From CALNYZ01 sp942490945 (lineage in GTDB: Bacteria > Pseudomonadota > Gammaproteobacteria > UBA6429 > Thiohalophilaceae): 64,000 nucleotides of DNA. The stretch covers positions 1,426,001-1,490,000 of the forward strand of contig CALNYZ010000018.1 of the NCBI GenBank assembly GCA_942490945.1, read 5' to 3'. Position 1 is the stretch's first letter, and each line of letters opens with the position of its first letter. This document shows, one piece after another, positions 52,527-61,252 of this stretch. Below the pieces are notes generated by a model that had not been told where the DNA came from, searched no databases, and was given only the letters and a program-made list of their open reading frames with translations. The translations under genes were made by a program, and so were the position numbers.

Positions 52527-54458
52527 ATGCCAGTTATTACACTCCCCGATGGTAGCCATCGAGAATATCCTCATCCTGTTACTGTGGCAGATGTGGCGGC
52601 CGATATAGGCGCCGGTCTTGCCAAAGCTGCGCTCGCCGGGAAAGTTGCCAGGAGCGATACAGAACAAGGCAAGCTCGTTGATACTTCCTATTTAATTGAG
52701 CATGACGCCAATCTCGCGATTATCACCGAGCGGGATGAAGAAGGCGTGGATGTCATTCGTCATTCCACTGCGCATCTATTGGCCCAGGCTGTGAAACAAT
52801 TGTATCCAAAAGCCCAGGTCACGATTGGTCCGGTAATTGAAAACGGCTTTTATTATGACTTTGCCTACGAAGATGGTTTTAATGATGACGATTTGAAAAA
52901 AATCGAAAAGAAAATGGAACAACTCGCCAGGCAAGATGTTCCAGTGAAACGTCAGGTTATGGCGCGCGATGAAGCAGTGTCGTTTTTTAAAAATATGGGT
53001 GAAGCCTACAAGGCGGAAATTATCGATTCCATTCCCGGTAATGAAGATATTTCACTATACGGCCAGGGTGATTTTATTGATTTGTGCCGTGGCCCGCATG
53101 TACCGTCTACCGGCAAAATTAAAGCCTTTAAACTGATGAAAGTGGCGGGTGCTTACTGGCGCGGCGATTCAAAAAATGAAATGTTGCAGCGTATTTATGG
53201 TACTGCCTGGGGTAATAAAAAGGATCTTGCCGAATATCTGCATCGGCTGGAAGAAGCCGAGAAACGCGACCATCGCAAAATTGGTCGACAGCTCAATATG
53301 TTTCACACCCAGGAAGAAGCGCCGGGTATGGTGTTCTGGCACGATAATGGCTGGATTGTTTACCAACAAATCGAACAATATATTCGTAACAAGTTACGTC
53401 AACATGATTATGAGGAAGTACACACACCGCAGGTGGTAGACCGGGTGTTGTGGGAAAAGTCCGGTCACTGGGACAAGTTTCATGACATGATGTTTACCAC
53501 GTCATCCGAAAATCGTGATTACGCGGTGAAACCAATGAATTGTCCCTGTCACATACAGATATTCAATCAGGGCCTTAAGAGTTACCGGGAATTGCCGTTA
53601 CGTATGGCAGAGTTTGGCTCATGCCATCGAAATGAACCATCAGGCACACTGCATGGCTTGATGCGGGTACGCAACTTTACCCAGGATGATGCGCATATTT
53701 TTTGTACTGAAGATCAAATTCAGGACGAGGTGTCTGCCTTTATCGACTTGCTTTATGAAGTCTATGCGGACTTTGGTTTTAATGAAGTCCTGGTAAAGCT
53801 TTCCACCCGACCGGCGCAACGTGTTGGTAGCGATGAAGTCTGGGATAAGGCCGAGCAAGCCCTGGAAACTGCCCTGAACACGAAAAAGCTGGACTGGGAT
53901 CTGCAGCCAGGCGAGGGCGCGTTTTATGGGCCGAAGATTGAATTCTCGTTGAAAGACTGTATCGGGCGAATCTGGCAATGCGGTACCATCCAGGTGGATT
54001 TCTCCATGCCCGGACGGCTCGGCGCAGAATATGTCGCGGAAGACGGCTCAAAACACACGCCGGTCATGTTACATCGAGCTATTTTGGGGTCGCTGGAACG
54101 ATTTATAGGCATATTGATTGAAGAATATGCCGGCAAATTCCCGCTCTGGTTAGCGCCTGTGCAGGCTATTGTGATGGGAATTACCGACCGTCAGTCGGAA
54201 TATGTGGCAAAAATAGCAAAATCTTTGCAAAATAAGGGGTTTAGAGTGAAAGCCGACTTGAGAAATGAGAAGATCGGCTTTAAAATTCGGGAACATACGC
54301 TACAGAAAGTACCGTACCTGCTGGTAGCAGGGGATCGGGAAATGGAAAATTCGACTGTGGCCGTGCGTACACAAGCAGGTGAAGATTTGGGTGAGCTGTC
54401 TGTTGAAGACATTTCGTCAAAAATCAGCCAGGAAGTTGTGTGCCGCGGCCACAATTAG
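52527..54458 (+). CDS. thrS: Threonyl-tRNA synthetase
   Basis: ThrRS charges tRNA-Thr and edits misacylated Ser. The 643-residue product has an N-terminal TGS domain (PVITLPDGSHREYPHPVTVA) and the editing HxxxH in RHSTAHLLAQAVKQ. Class II motif 2 is FGSCHRNEPSGTLHGLMRVR and motif 3 is LHRAILGSLERFIGILIEEY. The anticodon-binding domain covers the last 110 residues. The start is ATG 52527 with AAAAGGG upstream; an in-frame TTG 52491 lies in the operator loop and is rejected. ThrRS autoregulation is likely (see the leader hairpins). Confidence 0.97.
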   Translation: MPVITLPDGSHREYPHPVTVADVAADIGAGLAKAALAGKVARSDTEQGKLVDTSYLIEHDANLAIITERDEEGVDVIRHSTAHLLAQAVKQLYPKAQVTIGPVIENGFYYDFAYEDGFNDDDLKKIEKKMEQLARQDVPVKRQVMARDEAVSFFKNMGEAYKAEIIDSIPGNEDISLYGQGDFIDLCRGPHVPSTGKIKAFKLMKVAGAYWRGDSKNEMLQRIYGTAWGNKKDLAEYLHRLEEAEKRDHRKIGRQLNMFHTQEEAPGMVFWHDNGWIVYQQIEQYIRNKLRQHDYEEVHTPQVVDRVLWEKSGHWDKFHDMMFTTSSENRDYAVKPMNCPCHIQIFNQGLKSYRELPLRMAEFGSCHRNEPSGTLHGLMRVRNFTQDDAHIFCTEDQIQDEVSAFIDLLYEVYADFGFNEVLVKLSTRPAQRVGSDEVWDKAEQALETALNTKKLDWDLQPGEGAFYGPKIEFSLKDCIGRIWQCGTIQVDFSMPGRLGAEYVAEDGSKHTPVMLHRAILGSLERFIGILIEEYAGKFPLWLAPVQAIVMGITDRQSEYVAKIAKSLQNKGFRVKADLRNEKIGFKIREHTLQKVPYLLVAGDREMENSTVAVRTQAGEDLGELSVEDISSKISQEVVCRGHN

Positions 54459-54495
54459 TTTACAGATTCAATCTGGATAGTTGGAGGATATAAGT

Positions 54496-55011
54496 ATCGC
54501 AACACGCAAAACACGCATTAATGAGGATATAACAGTACCTGAGGTACGTCTCATAAATGCAGATGGTGAACAGGCTGGTGTCGTCGCAACAAATGAGGCG
54601 CTTGAATTAGCAGAAACACAAGAACTGGATCTTGTTGAAGTTTCACCGGATGCAAAACCTCCAGTTTGTCGCATTATGGATTATGGCAAGTTCTTGTTTG
54701 AAGAGAACAAGCGTAAACATGCGGCAAAGAAAAACCAGAAACAGATTCACATTAAAGAAGTGAAGTTTCGACCAGGGACGGAAGAAGGGGATTATCAGGT
54801 AAAGCTACGCAACCTGATACGTTTCCTAGAGAAAGGCGATCGCACCAAGGTCACACTACGTTTTCGTGGACGTGAACTGGCCCACGCAGATTTAGGGCAG
54901 CGTTTATTGAAACGGGTGGCAGAAGATCTGGATAGCTATGGCGTTGTCGAGCAGATGCCAAGATTGGAAGGCAGACAAATGGTCATGGTGATCGCACCAA
55001 AGAAGAAGTAA
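54496..55011 (+). CDS. infC: Translation initiation factor IF-3, probable AUC start
   Basis: IF-3 checks start-codon pairing and prevents premature subunit joining. The product of about 171 residues has TRINEDITVPEVRLINADGE and DLVEVSPDAKPPVCRIMDYG, then a C-terminal domain ending VMVIAPKKK. There is no ATG or GTG near the N-terminus. TGGAGG at 54482-54487 is a good ribosome site, and the in-frame ATC at 54496 is the best-spaced codon (8 bases away). E. coli infC uses AUU and is autoregulated by IF-3 through that rare codon, so an AUC start is consistent. TTG 54481 overlaps the ribosome site and is unlikely. Confidence 0.9.
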   Translation: MATRKTRINEDITVPEVRLINADGEQAGVVATNEALELAETQELDLVEVSPDAKPPVCRIMDYGKFLFEENKRKHAAKKNQKQIHIKEVKFRPGTEEGDYQVKLRNLIRFLEKGDRTKVTLRFRGRELAHADLGQRLLKRVAEDLDSYGVVEQMPRLEGRQMVMVIAPKKK

Positions 55012-55070
55012 CACTCAAAACTAAAACGAGTTGTTACTTTATTTTATTAACAAATGCGGAGTTACAAGAA

Positions 55071-55268
55071 ATGCCAAAAATCAAGACAAATCGCGGTGCA
55101 GCGAAGCGTTTCAAGCGCACTGCTTCCGGCGGGTTCAAACGGGCCCAATCACATAAGCGACATATTTTGACGAAGAAAAGCACCAAGCGTAAACGTCAGC
55201 TGCGTTCTATTGAACAGGTAGCGGATGCGGATGTTGCAATGATTCGCAGAATGATGCCTTATAGTTAA
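55071..55268 (+). CDS. rpmI: 50S ribosomal protein L35
   Basis: The 65-residue product PKIKTNRGAAKRFKRTASGG is a normal L35, small and very basic, ending in the MIRRMMPY segment. GCGGAG lies upstream of ATG 55071. It stands between infC and rplT, the conserved infC-rpmI-rplT order, where L20 represses rpmI-rplT translation in E. coli. Confidence 0.98.
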   Translation: MPKIKTNRGAAKRFKRTASGGFKRAQSHKRHILTKKSTKRKRQLRSIEQVADADVAMIRRMMPYS

Positions 55269-55283
55269 CGGGAGTAGACGAAA

Positions 55284-55643
55284 ATGCCAAGAGTAAAACG
55301 TGGTGTTACGGCGCATGCCCGACACAAAAAAGTAATGGACGAAGCGAAAGGCTATTACGGTAAACGTAAAAATGTCTATCGTGTCGCCACCCAGGCAGTA
55401 ACCAAAGCTGGTCAATATGCCTATCGCGATCGCCGCCAACGTAAACGTCAATTCCGTGTTTTATGGATTGCACGTATCAATGCCGGTGCACGTGAGTGCG
55501 GTTTATCATACAGCCGCTTTATAAATGGTTTAAAGAAAGCATCGATCGAAATTGATCGTAAAGTGCTGGCCGATCTGGCCGTGTTTGATAAAGCTGCTTT
55601 TGCAGCATTAGCCGAACAAGCTAAAGCTAACCTTTCAGATTAA
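55284..55643 (+). CDS. rplT: 50S ribosomal protein L20
   Basis: L20 is an early-assembly protein needed for the 50S subunit. The 119-residue product has PRVKRGVTAHARHKKVMDEA, KGYYGKRKNVYRVATQAVTK and YRDRRQRKRQFRVLWIARIN. The C-terminus is YSRFINGLKKASIEIDRKVL. It lies 15 bases after rpmI. A terminator-like hairpin follows before pheS. Confidence 0.98.
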   Translation: MPRVKRGVTAHARHKKVMDEAKGYYGKRKNVYRVATQAVTKAGQYAYRDRRQRKRQFRVLWIARINAGARECGLSYSRFINGLKKASIEIDRKVLADLAVFDKAAFAALAEQAKANLSD

Positions 55644-55663
55644 ATAATTTATAGCGATATTGG

Positions 55664-55700
55664 AAAGGGAAGGCTTTCGAGGCTTCCCTTTTCTGTTTTT
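55664..55700 (+). terminator. Terminator/attenuator between rplT and pheS
   Basis: AAAGGGAAG at 55664-55672 pairs with CTTCCCTTT at 55683-55691, followed by TTCTGTTTTT. It ends the infC-rpmI-rplT transcript or attenuates pheST. In E. coli pheST has a leader-peptide attenuator; the upstream extension of the pheS frame here holds four Phe codons within eight residues, but it has no stop. Confidence 0.7.
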
Positions 55701-55731
55701 ACGAATAACAAAAATAATTTCAGGGACAAAT

Positions 55732-56754
55732 GTGCAAGACGAACTGAACAAACTTGTTAAGGAAGCCGCACACGCTATCGCACAAGCGCAAGATCTTAGC
55801 CAGCTTGACCAGGTACGTGTTAATTATCTGGGGAAAAAAGGTGAAATCACCGGGCTAATGAAACAGCTGGGCAAAGTTTCTACGGAAGAAAGACCCAAAA
55901 TCGGCGCGTTAATCAATACGGCCAAACAAACTATTCAATCAACACTCGAAGCACGCAAACAAACCTTAAGTGAAGCCGGTTTGAACGAAAAACTGGCCAA
56001 AGAAAAAATCGATGTCACGTTACCCGGCCGAAATTTGCCTGCAGGTGGCCTGCACCCGATTACGCGTACCATGCAGCGTATCATCAAATTGTTTAACCAG
56101 CTTGGATTTACGGTCGCGGAAGGCCCGGAAATTGAAGATGACTATCACAACTTCGGCGCACTCAATATTCCTGAAACACATCCGGCTCGGGCCATGCATG
56201 ATACATTTTATTTTGATGCGTCTACATTACTACGCACGCATACATCGCCGGTTCAGATTCGTGTCATGGAAGAATCACAACCACCTTTAAGAATTATCGC
56301 GCCCGGTCGTGTTTATCGATGTGACTCTGACTTGACCCATACTCCGATGTTTCACCAGGTGGAAGGCTTGTTGGTCGATGAAGACGTTACCTTTACCGAT
56401 TTAAAAGCAATACTCATCGACTTTTTACAACTGTTTTTTGAGCGTACTGATTTATCAGTGCGTTTTCGCCCCTCGTATTTCCCGTTTACCGAGCCGTCTG
56501 CTGAAGCCGACATTCAATGTGTCATGTGCAGTGGCGAAGGTTGTCGGGTATGCAGCCACACTGGCTGGCTGGAAGTTTTAGGCTGTGGCATGGTACATCC
56601 AAATGTATTCGCGTCGGTAAATTACGATACCGAAAAATATATGGGTTTTGCTTTCGGCATGGGAGTAGAGCGATTGGCCATGCTGCGTTATGGCGTAAAC
56701 GATCTGCGATTATTTTTTGAAAACGATTTGCGATTTTTAAAACAATTTAACTAA
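55732..56754 (+). CDS. pheS: Phenylalanyl-tRNA synthetase alpha subunit
   Basis: The alpha subunit holds the class II catalytic site of the (alpha-beta)2 enzyme. The product of about 340 residues has LDQVRVNYLGKKGEITGLMK in the N-terminal coiled region. PGRNLPAGGLHPITRTMQRI and GRVYRCDSDLTHTPMFHQVE (motif 2) follow, then GFAFGMGVERLAMLRYGVND (motif 3). A CVMCSGEGCRVC insert is present, as in many PheS. The start is GTG 55732 with AGGGA five bases upstream. The longer frame from 55660 passes through the terminator hairpin and is not accepted. Confidence 0.96.
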   Translation: MQDELNKLVKEAAHAIAQAQDLSQLDQVRVNYLGKKGEITGLMKQLGKVSTEERPKIGALINTAKQTIQSTLEARKQTLSEAGLNEKLAKEKIDVTLPGRNLPAGGLHPITRTMQRIIKLFNQLGFTVAEGPEIEDDYHNFGALNIPETHPARAMHDTFYFDASTLLRTHTSPVQIRVMEESQPPLRIIAPGRVYRCDSDLTHTPMFHQVEGLLVDEDVTFTDLKAILIDFLQLFFERTDLSVRFRPSYFPFTEPSAEADIQCVMCSGEGCRVCSHTGWLEVLGCGMVHPNVFASVNYDTEKYMGFAFGMGVERLAMLRYGVNDLRLFFENDLRFLKQFN

Positions 56755-56769
56755 TCAGTAAATGGCATC

Positions 56770-59160
56770 ATGAAATTTAGTGAGAAATGGTTACGAAGCT
56801 GGGTAAATCCGTCGATTGAAACGGATGCATTGTTACATCAGTTAACAATGGCGGGTCTGGAGGTGGATGGCGTTGAACCTGTTGCGCCACCGTTAGATCA
56901 TGTTGTGGTTGGCGAAGTCGTTGAACTGGATCAACATTCCGACGCAGACAAATTGCGTGTTTGTAAGGTGAATGTCGGCGCCAAAGATCCATTGCAGATC
57001 ATTTGTGGTGCGTCGAATGTGGCAAAGGGTATGCGTGTTGCCACGGCGATGATAGGTGCAAAGTTACCTGGCGACATAACCATTAAAAAAGCCAAGTTAC
57101 GTGGCATCGAATCGTTCGGCATGCTGTGTTCGGCAAAAGAACTTGGACTGGCAGAATCAGCTGATGGTTTGTTGCCATTGGCAGATGATGCACCAATCGG
57201 TACAGCAATTGCGGAATATCTTGAGCTCAATGACATTATGATTGAACTGGGCCTGACGCCGAATCGCGGTGACTGCCTGAGTGTTGCGGGTATCGCACGC
57301 GAGGTGGGTGCACTCAATCAATCAAAGTTAACTGCCCCGACCATCAAGCCAGTTAAACATTCCATTCCAGACACATTCCCGGTGCAACTTGCTGCAGCAG
57401 AAGCCTGTCCGCGCTATGTCGGTCGTGTCATAAAAGGTATTAACCAACAGGTAGCGACGCCACTGTGGATGAAAGAACGTTTGCGGCGTAGTGGTGTGCG
57501 GAGCCTGGGTGCAGTTGTCGATGTCACCAACTACGTGATGCTGGAACTCGGTCAGCCGATGCACGCATTTGATCTGGCGAAACTCGATAGCGGTATCGTC
57601 GTGCGATTTGCCAAGGCAAATGAAAAACTGGAGTTATTGGACGGTAATACGGTGACATTGACTGATAGCACCTTGGTAATTGCCGACGCATCAAAAGCCA
57701 TTGCGATGGCCGGCATCATGGGCGGTGATAAAACTGCCGTTTCAGCGGCCACGCGGGACATATTCTTTGAAGCAGCTTTTTTTACCCCGACGGCGATTGC
57801 GGGCAAGGCCCGGCAATACGGCATGCATACGGACTCATCGCATCGATTTGAACGCGGCGTTTCAAACGAATTACCCCAGCTAGCGATAGAACGGGCCACT
57901 GAATTGCTACTTTCCATCACTGGAGGAGCCGCCGGTCCGTTAGTTCTCGCCGAGGAAAAAGCATTTATATCAGACCGGGCACCAATCACACTGCGTGCCA
58001 GCCAAATCCAACGCGTATTGGGTGTTTCGCTGGATGCAAATGATGTCGTAGATATCCTCACACGGCTTGAGATGCTTGTTAAGCCGCAATCCGACAAACA
58101 AAGCTGGCAGGTGACGGCACCGGCACACCGCTTTGACATCGCGCTAGAGGTTGATTTAATTGAAGAATTAGGCCGGATCTATGGTTATGACAATCTGCCT
58201 GAATCACGGCCTGTGCAACGAATGAATATGCACCCGGTGCCGGAAGCAGAACTGGAACTTGCCCGGACAAAGCAGACCCTGGTCGAACGCGGCTTTCAAG
58301 AGGCAATTACCTACAGCTTTGTGGACCCGGTTTGGCAGCAAACGTTGTTTCCCGACACGTCTGGTATCACGCTTGCTAACCCCATTTCCTCTGATATGGC
58401 AGTAATGCGGGTAAGTTTGTGGCCAGGGCTGATTCAAGCCATAAAATACAATTTGCATCGCCAGCAGAATCGCCTATGCTTATTCGAGTGTGGTCTGAGG
58501 TTTATCAAGCAAGATAATGAAATTCAACAAAAAATGACCATTGCCGGCGCGCTAACAGGCGAGTATTTGCCATCACAGTGGGCCAGCGGCAGTCGTCAAG
58601 TGGATTTCTACGATGTCAAAGGGCACGTCGAAGCATTAATCGCTTTAACGGGCAGGGAGGCGCTGTTTGAAGCAACAACGCATTCGGCTCTCCACCCAGG
58701 ACAGTCAGCAAACGTATTGCTAAAAACCGAAGATGGCACAAAACGTGTCGGCTGGCTTGGGACGCTACACCCCGAGGTTCAGTCGAAATTGGATCTATCC
58801 CAGGCAGTGCTGTTGTTTGAGCTGGATGCTGAAATTTTTGCGAATGTATCGATTCCCGAATTTCAGGCAGTATCCAAATATCCGGCCATTCGACGTGACA
58901 TTGCCGTGGTGGTTGATAAAGAAATTAGTGCGCAGCAGGTGCTGGATTCAATCCGTTCATCCTGTACAAATATCGTCCATGAATATGAGATTTTCGATAT
59001 ATATGTGGGCGAAGGTATTGATTCTGGAAGAAAAAGTATCGCTTTGGGCTTGACCTTACAGGATCTTTCGCGCACTCTTAGAGATGACGAGGTGGATAAT
59101 GAAATTCAAAATATCGTTACTTCACTTTCAACCACACTTGGGGCAACACTAAGAGATTAA
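56770..59160 (+). CDS. pheT: Phenylalanyl-tRNA synthetase beta subunit
   Basis: The beta subunit carries tRNA-binding, editing and FDX-ACB domains. The 796-residue product has the N-terminal tRNA-binding OB fold (VVVGEVVELDQHSDADKLRV), the B3/B4 editing domain and B5. The core-like KQYGMHT-type segment is ARQYGMHTDSSHRFERGVSN. The anticodon-binding domain lies at the C-terminus (SKYPAIRRDIAVVVDKEISA). Length is normal. It lies 15 bases after pheS and 4 bases before ihfA. Confidence 0.97.
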   Translation: MKFSEKWLRSWVNPSIETDALLHQLTMAGLEVDGVEPVAPPLDHVVVGEVVELDQHSDADKLRVCKVNVGAKDPLQIICGASNVAKGMRVATAMIGAKLPGDITIKKAKLRGIESFGMLCSAKELGLAESADGLLPLADDAPIGTAIAEYLELNDIMIELGLTPNRGDCLSVAGIAREVGALNQSKLTAPTIKPVKHSIPDTFPVQLAAAEACPRYVGRVIKGINQQVATPLWMKERLRRSGVRSLGAVVDVTNYVMLELGQPMHAFDLAKLDSGIVVRFAKANEKLELLDGNTVTLTDSTLVIADASKAIAMAGIMGGDKTAVSAATRDIFFEAAFFTPTAIAGKARQYGMHTDSSHRFERGVSNELPQLAIERATELLLSITGGAAGPLVLAEEKAFISDRAPITLRASQIQRVLGVSLDANDVVDILTRLEMLVKPQSDKQSWQVTAPAHRFDIALEVDLIEELGRIYGYDNLPESRPVQRMNMHPVPEAELELARTKQTLVERGFQEAITYSFVDPVWQQTLFPDTSGITLANPISSDMAVMRVSLWPGLIQAIKYNLHRQQNRLCLFECGLRFIKQDNEIQQKMTIAGALTGEYLPSQWASGSRQVDFYDVKGHVEALIALTGREALFEATTHSALHPGQSANVLLKTEDGTKRVGWLGTLHPEVQSKLDLSQAVLLFELDAEIFANVSIPEFQAVSKYPAIRRDIAVVVDKEISAQQVLDSIRSSCTNIVHEYEIFDIYVGEGIDSGRKSIALGLTLQDLSRTLRDDEVDNEIQNIVTSLSTTLGATLRD

Positions 59161-59164
59161 TTCC

Positions 59165-59467
59165 ATGGCGCTGACGAAAGCCGATATGGCGGAACGTTTA
59201 TTTGAAGAACTCGGGCTCAATAAACGCGAAGCTAAGGAAATAGTGGAAATGTTTTTCGAGGAAATTCGAAAAGCACTGGAACATGGCCAGCAGGTTAAGC
59301 TTTCCGGGTTCGGAAACTTTGATTTGCGTGATAAAAAGCAACGGCCAGGTCGAAATCCTAAAACCGGTGAAGAAATTCCTATCACGGCACGCCGGGTTGT
59401 GACATTTCGGCCAGGTCAAAAATTAAAGGCACGCGTAGAAGCTTATGCTGGAACCCAGTCACAATAA
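59165..59467 (+). CDS. ihfA: Integration host factor alpha subunit
   Basis: IhfA dimerises with IhfB. The 100-residue product has LTKADMAERLFEELGLNKRE and the arm segment KLSGFGNFDLRDKKQRPGRN with PKTGEEIPITARRVVTFRPG. No distinct ribosome site precedes ATG 59165; translation may be coupled to pheT, whose stop is 4 bases upstream. It overlaps the next gene by 23 bases. pheT-ihfA is the standard gammaproteobacterial order. Confidence 0.97.
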   Translation: MALTKADMAERLFEELGLNKREAKEIVEMFFEEIRKALEHGQQVKLSGFGNFDLRDKKQRPGRNPKTGEEIPITARRVVTFRPGQKLKARVEAYAGTQSQ

Positions 59468-59801
59468 CGAATTACCCACTATTCCGGGTAAGCGCTATTT
59501 CACCATTGGTGAAGTCAGCGAGTTATGCAATGTCAAACCGCATGTGCTGCGCTATTGGGAGCAGGAATTTCCACAACTCAAGCCTGTTAAAAGGCGCGGA
59601 AATCGTCGCTATTACCAGCGACAAGACGTCCTGATGATAAGGGAAATCCGCAGTCTGCTGTATGAGCAAGGTTATACGATTGGCGGTGCACGATTACAGC
59701 TTAACGACACCCAGACAAAAGAACCCGGTGAATATGATCCGGCAATGATCCGGCAATTGCGCATGGAACTTGAAGAACTGCTCGAAATCCTCAAAACATA
59801 A
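59445..59801 (+). CDS. MerR family transcriptional regulator
   Basis: The 118-residue product has a MerR winged helix (KRYFTIGEVSELCNVKPHVLRYWEQEFPQL), the RGNRRYYQRQDV wing and a short dimerisation helix. There is no C-terminal metal or drug-binding domain. This ihfA-linked MerR gene is conserved in gammaproteobacteria; its targets are unknown to me. The 23-base overlap with ihfA suggests coupled translation. The tRNA-Pro gene follows. Confidence 0.9.
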   Translation: MLEPSHNNELPTIPGKRYFTIGEVSELCNVKPHVLRYWEQEFPQLKPVKRRGNRRYYQRQDVLMIREIRSLLYEQGYTIGGARLQLNDTQTKEPGEYDPAMIRQLRMELEELLEILKT

Positions 59802-59895
59802 TCAACGCGATAACTCATTTATCTCAGCAGCCGCCTGAGGTATGATCTTTCCTTCAGGTAGACAGACATCAATTGAGATTATATCTTGCCTGTAT

Positions 59896-59973
<78 letters not shown>

Positions 59974-60069
59974 TTATTTTTCAAACTTCTTTATTACATT
60001 TACGCTCGTGCGTCCTATGTGTTCGCTCGTGTAATATAGGGGCCTCGCCACACATCAAGTGTGTCGTTC

Positions 60070-60109
60070 GAGCAAGTTAGTTTGTCCCTTTAGGGCAAAC
60101 GGTTTGCTC
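60070..60109. repeat. Complex inverted repeat between tRNA-Pro and the second polysaccharide locus
   Basis: GAGCAA at 60070-60075 pairs with TTGCTC at 60104-60109, and inside it GTTTG-CCC pairs with GGG-CAAAC around TTTA, with one bulge. No T run follows. The 59973-60196 gap holds no open gene. Role unknown; it may be a processing site or a mobile-element scar. Confidence 0.4.
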
Positions 60110-60146
60110 TTAGCCTCTCGCCGTAACCAAATTAAAACAATAAGAA

Positions 60147-60173
60147 AAGCCGGCAGCTATTGTATACCGGCTT
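60147..60173 (-). terminator. Terminator of the minus-strand polysaccharide genes
   Basis: AAGCCGG at 60147-60153 pairs with CCGGCTT at 60167-60173. On the minus strand the stem ends in CCGGCTTTTC, giving a short T run after the epimerase gene. It may also stop plus-strand transcription. Confidence 0.6.
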
Positions 60174-60196
60174 AATATTGTAAGTTTCCTGTCAAA

Positions 60197-61204
60197 TTAG
60201 ACCTTATAAAAATCCCGATACCATTCGACAAATTTAGCTATGCCGTCTTCAACACGCGTACCTGGTTTATAGCCAACATCATTCATCAGATCGTCTGTAT
60301 TTGCATAAGTATATGGTACATCGCCAGCCTGCAATGGCAGCATATTTTTGATCGCTTTTTTTCCTAAGCAATCTTCCAGAACTTCAATATAACGAAGAAG
60401 CGGAGTAGGGTCATTATTACCTATATTGTAGACACGCCAAGGCGCTTTTGCGGTTCCAGGATCAGGATCATCACCTGTCCAGTCAGGATTAGGTTCAGCT
60501 GTATGGTCAAGCGTACGGATCACACCTTCAACGATGTCATCGATATAGGTGAAGTCACGTTTATGATCGCCATAATTAAAAACATCAATTGGCTCATCAG
60601 CCAATATATTTTTTGTAAACATAAATAATGCCATATCTGGTCGGCCCCAGGGGCCATAAACGGTAAAAAAACGCAGACCAGTTGTGGGAAGATTGAATAA
60701 ATGACTGTATGTGTGTGCCATCAGTTCATTTGATTTTTTGGTAGCAGCATACAAACTGACTGGGTGATCTATATTGTTGTGAATTGAAAATGGATAGTTT
60801 GTATTTGCACCGTATACGGAACTACTCGAGGCATAGACTAGATGTTGCACGGGATAATGGCGACAACCTTCCAGAATATTTAAGAATCCTACAATATTTG
60901 TGTCAATGTATGAATGTGGGTTTTCAAGGGAGTAACGAACACCAGCTTGCGCCGCCAGATTGACGACACGATCCGGGCGGTGAGTTTTAAATGCATCCAT
61001 AATGTCATTTTTATTTTCCAGATTTATGCGAATATCAGTGAAATTTGGATGATCATTAATTTGAGCCAGCCGACTTTTTTTAATTTCGATGTCGTAATAG
61101 TCATTGAGATTATCAATCCCGATTACACTGTCACCTCTGTCTAACAGACGTTTTGCGAGATGAAATCCGATAAAACCTGCGGTGCCTGTTACTAGTATCT
61201 TCAT
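60197..61204 (-). CDS. UDP-glucuronate 4-epimerase-like NAD-dependent epimerase
   Basis: A 335-residue extended SDR converting UDP-glucuronate to UDP-galacturonate, by family. Motifs are MKILVTGTAGFIGFHLAKRL, IGIDNLNDYYDIEIKKSRL and VNLAAQAGVRYSLENPHSYI. ASSSSVYGANTNYPF and YAATKKSNELMAHTYSH (YxxxK) follow, then LRFFTVYGPWGRPDMALFMF. These are strongly characteristic of the uronic acid epimerase group. It lies 48 bases downstream of the TviB-type gene on the same strand. Confidence 0.9.
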   Translation of the reverse strand: MKILVTGTAGFIGFHLAKRLLDRGDSVIGIDNLNDYYDIEIKKSRLAQINDHPNFTDIRINLENKNDIMDAFKTHRPDRVVNLAAQAGVRYSLENPHSYIDTNIVGFLNILEGCRHYPVQHLVYASSSSVYGANTNYPFSIHNNIDHPVSLYAATKKSNELMAHTYSHLFNLPTTGLRFFTVYGPWGRPDMALFMFTKNILADEPIDVFNYGDHKRDFTYIDDIVEGVIRTLDHTAEPNPDWTGDDPDPGTAKAPWRVYNIGNNDPTPLLRYIEVLEDCLGKKAIKNMLPLQAGDVPYTYANTDDLMNDVGYKPGTRVEDGIAKFVEWYRDFYKV

Positions 61205-61252
61205 TCTATTAGCTTTCTATTTGCACTGGTTAAAATTACTGATTAAAAATAT

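Noticed and set aside
55660..55731. Extended pheS N-terminus or Phe-rich leader peptide
   Set aside because: The frame runs through a terminator stem and has no stop before pheS; GTG 55732 has a good ribosome site, so I do not annotate the extension as coding.
57552..58139. 195-residue ORF antisense to pheT
   Set aside because: It is Ser/Ala-rich, lies wholly within pheT, and has no homology that I recognise; it looks like a shadow frame.
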